DNA from: Pseudophaeomoniella oleicola | Lineage: Eukaryota > Ascomycota > Eurotiomycetes > Phaeomoniellales > Phaeomoniellaceae | NCBI GenBank assembly: GCA_003868215.1 | Contig: QWDQ01000045.1 | Location: 124,001-188,000 of the forward strand | Length of the DNA stretch: 64,000 nucleotides | Direction: 5' to 3' | In this document: positions 57,547-64,000 of the stretch, in pieces | How the letters are laid out: the number at the start of each line of letters is the position of its first letter | How positions within the stretch are numbered: position 1 is the stretch's first letter | Made by a program: the position numbers and the translations under genes | The notes under the pieces: generated by a model | Database searches by the model: none | Seen by the model: the letters and a program-made list of their open reading frames with translations, nothing else | What the model was told of the DNA's origin: nothing

Positions 57547-58167
57547 ATGTCTACAAAGCAGACGAACAAAATGCAAAGTGCCAGTGATTCAGCTGCGTCG
57601 TCGAGCCATGATCCTGGACGAACCAGTAAAGGAGCTGATTCGAGCGCCATCCCCAAGATTCAGGGGCACCACACACCACTTCTGCCAGAAAGTCACTCCT
57701 CGTATCTTCCTTCCAATGCTTCAACTTTGGCATCTTCCAATATCCAATTTATGGACGATACCCCAATGGCACGATCGGAAGACAGAATGGCTCTACAAAA
57801 GGACGGAGAGATTGTCTCCCCAACTCCAGTGTCTGTAGTTAGCCAGCAAGCCATTCAAAGACTGGTGGAGAGTTATACTCTTCCATATCACCAAGAAGAA
57901 GACTTACCTCTGGGGTGGGAGATCTATGTGTATAAGCCATTACCAGCACTTCCTATCGAATCAGAAACTCACCATTCGCGACGTAAGCGAGCACGCAGAG
58001 ACTCTCCAATTGTTGTTCCATCGTTGGTGTCTGATTCTGACCTCGATCCAAGTCCCAAGGTCCCAACAACGCCTCAGAATACACGACGCTATGGATTCAT
58101 CGGCGATGCTAGAACAAGGGAGGAAATAAGGGCGTTGGCAGTTAGGGAGGGAAACAATTGGATCTAG
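57547..58167 (+). CDS. Ser-rich hypothetical protein with basic patch
   Basis: Single-exon 206-residue frame from ATG 57547. The first 95 residues are Ser/Pro/Ala-rich disorder. A more ordered part reads QQAIQRLVESYTLPYHQEED, LPLGWEIYVYKPLPALPIES. A basic patch HHSRRKRARRDSP (about residue 147-159) is NLS-like. It ends YGFIGDARTREEIRALAVRE then GNNWI. No Cys/His motif and no known domain. The combination of disorder and an NLS resembles small nuclear regulators or effectors, but that is guesswork. Confidence 0.5.
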   Translation: MSTKQTNKMQSASDSAASSSHDPGRTSKGADSSAIPKIQGHHTPLLPESHSSYLPSNASTLASSNIQFMDDTPMARSEDRMALQKDGEIVSPTPVSVVSQQAIQRLVESYTLPYHQEEDLPLGWEIYVYKPLPALPIESETHHSRRKRARRDSPIVVPSLVSDSDLDPSPKVPTTPQNTRRYGFIGDARTREEIRALAVREGNNWI

Positions 58168-60811
58168 GGAGGGCAAACCATGCATTCATTATGTGATGGA
58201 GAGCTCGCTCGATGACTGCAAGCTGCCAGACATCCAGCCGTCCTTTTCTTGCGTCGAGAGGTTCACAGTGCGGATCGTTCTATTGAGTAAAGGCTGTCAG
58301 ACAAAGCCCCTGTCTACTTAGCCTCAAAGAGTATGTACGATGTCTAAGCAGGCATCAAGCACAAGAGAATCTTCTATTCTCTGCATTGAAAATTCCATCA
58401 CCGTCTAGTTCTTGGTCGCTGGACTCTTCTATCTTGGATCGTGACCAGGATATTACCCCGAAACGGTAAAGCGTATCAAGGGGGTGCTGCCCCACCGCTT
58501 TTCCGCTTTGATTGTCGTCATTTCTATCAACAGATTTATTAATTATATTTGTATCTGCCATCTCAAGATCCTCATTGTATCAATTCTTCATCTCAACACA
58601 TCTATCCAATTGGTCATGATGAGGTATAATCCCTTCTGTTATCACCAATGCCAATGAAGTCAGTTTTGTCTACTACCAGCGCTGTTTCTGTACCCCGAGA
58701 TGACAAAGATACCAAAGCACATCGCCAAGACCGTGATAAGGAAGCAACAATGACACGATCAGTTACTCACAAGCTTCACGTGGACTAGGGTTATCCTTGA
58801 GGACCGCGTTGACGTGAGCAGAAGGTCACTGTATCCAAGAAGATTGCCAGTGTGTCACACGGCGCTTGAGGTAACGATTACCTGAATACGTTACCATTAC
58901 AATACGGGACAATACATGTTCGAACAGGTTTGTCATGTTTCCAAGTTCGTCGGTATTATGTATCGTTTTCTGGTTGAGACCTTACTGCCTGAGATGCAAT
59001 GCCGGCTGGCGAGGGTTGTCCTTATCCCGCTAAGCTACCAGCGTTTATTCGGCCTGAAACAGGAGCACATGCAGCCACCAACGTGACTGACGCCATGCTG
59101 GGCTTATACCAGTCAAGGTCTAAAAGTCAGGAAACCAGTATGGCAGGCCAATGTCTGCAGAAGGAATAGAGGGACACTGATGCCAAAGAACGGTGACTGG
59201 TGCTTCACTTGCTTTCCGATCAATTAATGCATCTATTCGTCATTGTGTCGCTCGGCCAGTCATTAGGCTGCAATGGAAAGTCTTGCCGGTCTTCCTATCC
59301 CTCAGGATGTTCGAGGGATTTGACACTTTCCTCGTTACAGATCCAATCAGAAGTGGCTTCTGTTGATGTTTCCGTTACAACCTGCACACACATGGCGAAG
59401 GTTCACCTCCAGCAGGCATTCGTCAGTCTTATGTGGCAATCCCCAGGGATACATCGGTCTGGACCCGTTCAGCGATCCATATTCTCTTCCCACCGAAGTT
59501 TGGTTGGTCGTCAATCCGGAAACCCGCTTTCAATGCACGACTTCCCCGAATCCAGGCACAGCCCTGCACACATGTGAAAAGGAGATACTTCTAATCTCAG
59601 TGCATCGGCAAGCATCACCTTGCAAATCATGAAACAACAGCTGTTCATCAAGACAGACGAAAAGATGCACACACCCTGGTCAAGCTTGTGATGCATATCT
59701 TAAGACCTTGATTGAGAGGAACGTCATGGGATCATGTCGCGATATCTTTCAACCAATCGACAAGCTAGTAGCCAGAATACCACTCGATATTTGGGGCAGA
59801 TGTGGCGATCCGTTTTCTGTTCAAAGTTAATTGTCTACGCGCAGAGACGTGGCCAATGATTCTTCTTTCTGATTGCTGCAGATGAGCGGTGGAAAGCCTC
59901 TATCCTCAACACAACTCCGAATAGACCTCTTTCAAGAAGGCTGCCATTATCTGAACCAAGCACAGAGGCAACATTTCCTATTTCGAACAGGGTTCGAGAT
60001 GCCACTACATCCAATAGATCCAAATTTCGAAGCTTCGTCTTGACACCCTCATTTTCTCACCAGCGATTGACAAATACCAACATCATGTCATGCATGATTC
60101 TCCTTTCTCTACTCTTCCTCCTCGGCGCCTGTTGCTCTCCCTACCCTCCATACATGTCAAATTCCAAATATTCCTCCTCCTGCATGACGTGAAAATTTCT
60201 GATCTGGACACAACTTCGCCGACCTGGGCATCCCCTTCTTGACACTAGCTTTTTGATCCCTCCTTCCACGAGCTCTTGGCTAACGCGAGCAATCGAAAAC
60301 GCCCCTGAGGCAAGCACTGCCATCCTTGGCAAAGACCCTTCAGGTGAATGTTTTCGGCCAGCAAACGACCCCGTTCCCTACGAAGAAGCAGCAGCATCCA
60401 ATCTGCAACCTCCCTCGAAACCGACCAGAGAGAGTCCAACGTGTCAAATCCTGCAAGAGTATTAATCCAACTCTCCAACCCTCCGTCGTCTCTAGGATTC
60501 TATCCCGATTGTCTTCCCTCTTTGACTACTCTTTCCCCCCTCTTCCAGTCCCTCAGAAATGTCTCCGACATTCGATCCCACATACCCCTCCTCCCTTCCC
60601 TCTCTGCCCATCCCCCCCAAATAAAGAAGAACAAGAGATGCTAACAAGTCCCCTCCCTATCGCTCTTCTCCTCTCCTCTTCCCCCCGTCACATCCAATGT
60701 GTCATTCGCTTGAATCCCACATGAGGACGAGTCTACTCTACTCCCAAGGCCTCACGAGAGAAAAAATTCTTAACGTCCTATCCCTCGATGCTGGATGACG
60801 TACCCAATATA

Positions 60812-60834
60812 TCTGTCTGTCTGTCTGTCTGTCT
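60812..60834. repeat. (TCTG)n microsatellite
   Basis: About five and a half perfect tetranucleotide units. Confidence 0.9.
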
Positions 60835-60860
60835 TGTATACTCCATATTGTCCTTCAGTC

Positions 60861-60909
<49 letters not shown>
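60861..60909. repeat. (GTA)n microsatellite
   Basis: About sixteen perfect GTA units. Confidence 0.95.
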
Positions 60910-61637
60910 GCTAGTACCCCAATTTCAATCCCCCCGCCCCCTTAATTTCTTATATCTCTATCCTTTGATTTTGATCTGGAAAAGAAACCAAGGAAAAACC
61001 TCAAATGTACCTAGGTAAGGTAGGTATGTATGTATCCTAGGTAGCGCTTACTTAAGCCCAATCCGTCAAATTTCCTTATAATACTATCTATATATTACAA
61101 CGTCGATATCGAGTAAAAAAAAAAATATTTTTTCCTTTTCAATTTTGATAATAATATTACTCTCGCTATTAGTAGTACTATTATTACTGCTACCAGTAAT
61201 TAATTACCAATGGTAGGTAGATATAGAGACTTGGGATATTTTAATGATGATGTTGTAGTAGAACGGTAGGTAACCTCTTTCCCGAATCCGGATGTAGGGA
61301 TCTAGATTGATTAATTAGATCATACTACTACTACTACTGCTACTATCAAGGTTGATAATACATACACAGAGTCCCCTAGAGAAGAAGGAAAATGTTTTGT
61401 AATAAAGGTAAGAAAAGTAAAAGAAGGTGATACAAGAGAGAGAGAAGGAAAGGGAATGGATTGACAGAAAAAAACCCAAAGTCGAATGCTTCTAACGCCA
61501 AGAACGCGCCTCGCCGGTCGTTGCAACTTTCTCATTTACTTCGTCGTTAGGATGGAAGCCTGCCTTTTTCCTGGGTGGGGGTCTTTGGGTGGTTTGGGTG
61601 TCGTTGTCTCGTAAAACATGCATTCGAGAAAAGAAAA

Positions 61638-61661
61638 AGAGAGAGAGAGAGAGAGAGAGAA
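61638..61661. repeat. (GA)n microsatellite
   Basis: About a dozen GA units immediately before an A-rich run. Confidence 0.85.
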
Positions 61662-61873
61662 CATTAAAAAAAAGGGTGCTTGATGAATCATAAGCCGACA
61701 ATATCGCAGGTCATAAAATCATTGCCTCCAGGATTCTCGACAGCTTCCACATTTGCTTTGTTTTATTTTCGGTCAGGTATTCTGTGCTGCGGCTTTTCTG
61801 GAGGAGGAGAAGAGTTGATGCCAGCTAACACAATGCAAGAGACGAGAATACGCAACTCCTCCTCCAGTCGAAC

Positions 61874-62341
61874 TTACTCTATCATCGCCCTAGCTTCGGC
61901 CAACATCGAGATCCACGTATACTGCCGATCCAGTTCCTCGACTTTCTTCCAATCGTTGACCCTCAGCGCACAGATAAAGTCCTGAATCCAGAGTTCCAAG
62001 CCGTCTAAACTCTCCCGTGGGAAAGTGCGGCTCTTCCGGGCCTTGTCGAGGCATCGGTACAGGTATGCTTGAATTTCGCGCTTCTTCTCGTCGATTGGGT
62101 CGCGTTTTGATTCGAGGTCATTGAGGTGTTGGCAGCGGCCGCAAGGGAATGCAGCGGTCGTGCAGACGACGAGGGGGGATGACTGTGTGATGGGTTGGCC
62201 GTTGGCGTGGAATGCAAATGTCGGACATGAACATAAGCAGTCATAGTCGGTGTGGGAGCACGTGAACGAGAAGGAATGTTTATGGGGCGGTTTTGCGACT
62301 TCAATGGGATCCAATTCAGGAGGTAGAGTGTGCATAGTCAT
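61874..62341 (-). CDS. Cys/His-rich hypothetical protein with helical C-terminal half
   Basis: Open frame of 155 residues from ATG 62341. The N-terminal half carries HSFSFTCSHTDYDCLCSCP (Cys28, His30, Cys35, Cys37, Cys39), VVC (Cys60) and FPCGRCQH (Cys67, Cys70, His72), enough ligands for two zinc ions. The C-terminal half is charged and probably helical (DEKKREIQAYLYRCLDKARK, LELWIQDFICALRVNDW, KVEELDRQYTWISMLAEARA). The stop lies inside a GTAAGT donor (exon could end at about 61877) and a TTAG acceptor follows about 50 bases on, so a short 3' exon is possible. Same aromatic-rich C-x-H then C-x2-C plan as the genes at 45.3, 48.1 and 51.3 kb. Function unknown. Confidence 0.6.
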   Translation of the reverse strand: MTMHTLPPELDPIEVAKPPHKHSFSFTCSHTDYDCLCSCPTFAFHANGQPITQSSPLVVCTTAAFPCGRCQHLNDLESKRDPIDEKKREIQAYLYRCLDKARKSRTFPRESLDGLELWIQDFICALRVNDWKKVEELDRQYTWISMLAEARAMIE

Positions 62342-64000
62342 GTTGAGCAATAGGATGAAGGACGCGTATGGATGTGTAGAAGGCTCAGTAGAGTAAAGAG
62401 AGTAATATCGTTCCTAGCTTATGTTCTGAAATGGCAGTGACCCTAGTTGTCGTGCTCCAGGGGCCGGATATAGCGATCTATATATCGATATTCCCCATCA
62501 TTGCTTTTTGCTTGGGTGGGGGCCAACCCTTCCCACGGCTACTGCGTCTGCATGCCTCCCACATCCATGTTAGTCAGTGAATCTAGCAATCAGGAGGATT
62601 TCCGAAATCCGAACGAGGATTAAAAAAGGCAACGACAGTTCCATTCGCGCATAACGCGCAATGATCCGAGCTTGGTGGCGGCCATTGCGGCAATGCTTGC
62701 TTGCAGCTAGGGTTGAGTAAGATAGAAAAGAGGTTGGTCAGCAGCTGCGTATCGGGAAGGTTGTCCTGATTCTGCTGACGCCAAAAGTCCAATCCTGCTG
62801 TGATGCCACCTCGGAACGAAAAAAGGCAACAGCCTAGACATGTAGGTACAGCTACTATAGGTGCGCTTACAGTCAGCAAGATGTCCGTGTAAGGATAATG
62901 CCGCAAGTAGACTGTTCGCGATAATGTCAATGCAATAGTAAGCCTTCTGTTCCTTTCTCAGGGCTTTGATGTGAATGGCCCAATCGGAATCGAAAGACAA
63001 TATCAATGAAAGTGAAGGTGAACAAACTGGACGATAAGCTTTCCCCATGAGGAAAGACACACATGTAATTGTACCGATGTATACCGATAGTATCAATCTC
63101 CTGGTCAGTGGCTTCGAAGAACCCCGGGACTTATGTCAAGTCGATGCAGCCTTCATTGCCCTTTTGAACAGTTTCAGAGAAAGTTATGACCAAAGACCAC
63201 CGTCTGCGTACAAAGGACCGTCCTTAATCTGATGACATCCTGACTGCTCAGATTCCAGGAATCGCCGGACAAGCATGTCGGATGCATTTCCTTGTCGCAG
63301 TCACTGGTAAGCCACAAACAAGATTCATTGACCTCACTGGTAATGCCGGAGCAAATACTTGCTGTCCAATGCTGGACACTCGTAGAGTATGATGGCCTCA
63401 TCAAGGTAGATACGATGAGGCATTATATCTGCTGGGACTCCTGTCGACGCCCTCGTGGCTATTGCGACATATCCATCCATACCAATGTCAGTAAAGAATA
63501 CGAATCCCACTGGTTTCTTGATATTTTGTTGGATGCGTGTTTCATACATACTCTACACGGTACCTAGGGAGGTTGCTCACGCTCATCTGTGGTCAAATTA
63601 TTATAATGACTTCCAGATGAATATGAATTGTACAATTGACTATTGACAACGGAACATTCATTGTATTTCCCCATCCTTCATTATGCCAGCGTCCGTCCGC
63701 TACTCCTTTTCGCTAGTCTCGTTTTCTCCCTTTTGCCTTATGTCCATGCGATCTCAGTCTGACTTGGAATATATTGAATCAGGAAGTATGGCCATGTAGC
63801 AAAGATACTGTAATGCCATACACACTTTCGTTGGCAACATGGCTATATATATTTACGAACGCGCAGGATCTATCCCAGTGTGGCAGTCCAACAGCAACTG
63901 CACCACATGCCATAGTACTCATGTCTTCAATACGCTCCTGCTCTTCGGCTCCACGTCGGTTGAGATATCGCTGCGGGCTTCTCATACGCAGACGCTACCA
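62342..64000. other. no confident gene
   Basis: Protein-like minus-strand frames occur at 62583-62830 (GITAGLDFWRQQNQDNL, SSDHCALCANGTVVAFF), 63338-63549 (begins MYETRIQQNIKKPVGFVFF, includes ASTGVPADIMPHRIYLDEA) and 63779-63985 (begins MRSPQRYLNRRGAEEQER). Joining them would need introns of 34-37 nt, too short for this genome, so no gene model is given. One gene crossing the right edge remains possible. Confidence 0.35.

Larger units (their letters stand above)
58168..61873. other. 3.7 kb gene-poor stretch with microsatellites
   Basis: Open frames overlap and contradict each other. A plus-strand frame near 59450-59560 (GLDPFSDPYSLPTEVW) is protein-like but isolated. 60400-60700 is pyrimidine-rich. 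60800-61700 holds several simple repeats, AT-rich runs and TACCTAGGTA words (61008-61017). Confidence 0.5.

Noticed and set aside
62583-63096. Two-exon gene joining minus-strand frames
   Set aside because: The intron needed (62834-62870) would be 37 nt, shorter than any confident intron here; the alternative acceptor creates a stop.
63174-63549. Two-exon gene starting MYETRIQQN
   Set aside because: The frame-consistent intron would be only 34 nt; kept only as a protein-like fragment.
41300-64000. RIP-mutated transposon island, LTR or other virus-like element
   Set aside because: No AT-rich blocks, no reverse transcriptase, integrase, capsid or polymerase motifs and no long terminal repeats were recognised on either strand.
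1-64000. CRISPR array or prokaryotic operon structure
   Set aside because: Genes carry spliceosomal introns and are monocistronic; tandem repeats are simple microsatellites without spacers.

Overview
The window looks like a chromosomal piece of a filamentous ascomycete (Pezizomycotina). The protein-coding genes are split by short introns (about 50-150 nt) with GTAAGT/GTATGT-type donors, CTAAT/CTGAC-like branch sites and CAG/TAG acceptors. The gene set is fungal: a Zn2Cys6 regulator, a PNP/NACHT/ankyrin NLR, an OPT transporter, a TmpA-like oxidoreductase, CHZ1 and a MIF2/CENP-C kinetochore protein. Base composition is even, with no AT-rich RIP-type blocks, and I found no virus-like or LTR element. 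The class cannot be fixed from the sequence alone.

Left part (1-41 kb), ordinary gene-bearing chromosome. A 4-coumarate:CoA-ligase-like adenylating enzyme (minus strand, cut by the window edge) is followed, after a 4.6 kb stretch without a confident gene, by a TmpA-like membrane flavin oxidoreductase. Next comes a divergent pair, RNase H2 catalytic subunit and MIF2/CENP-C, whose shared promoter holds an MluI-box. MIF2 converges on a CorA-like membrane protein that needs a GC-AG intron. A large NLR (nucleoside-phosphorylase domain, NACHT, ankyrin repeats) has one apparent frame break. CHZ1 (H2A.Z chaperone, with a 10-nt micro-exon), a PQ-loop membrane protein, a protein kinase with an unknown N-terminal helical region, an OPT oligopeptide transporter, a small Cys-containing protein, a Tc1/mariner-transposase-derived single-copy ORF, a Zn2Cys6 transcription factor, a tubby-like-fold protein, a Thr/Gln-rich hypothetical protein and a cytosolic Hsp70 (ends in EEVD) complete this part.

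Right part (about 41-64 kb), gene-poor accessory-like DNA. Coding density drops sharply. What can be supported are small proteins of unknown function. Four intact ones, plus one decayed copy, share a loose layout: an aromatic-rich strand running into C-x-H, then a C-x2-C further on, often followed by a basic nuclear-localisation-like tail. One of them (51.3-52.0 kb) has a frame-broken relative at 44.8-45.0 kb that is still alignable at DNA level. This dispersed set of Cys/His mini-proteins is the best candidate in the window for something undescribed. The same half carries perfect TACTACGTAGTA palindromes, a tandem GATAA array and several microsatellites.

Exon borders were derived by eye from splice motifs and reading-frame continuity. 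Functions rest on motif recognition, not on database searches.
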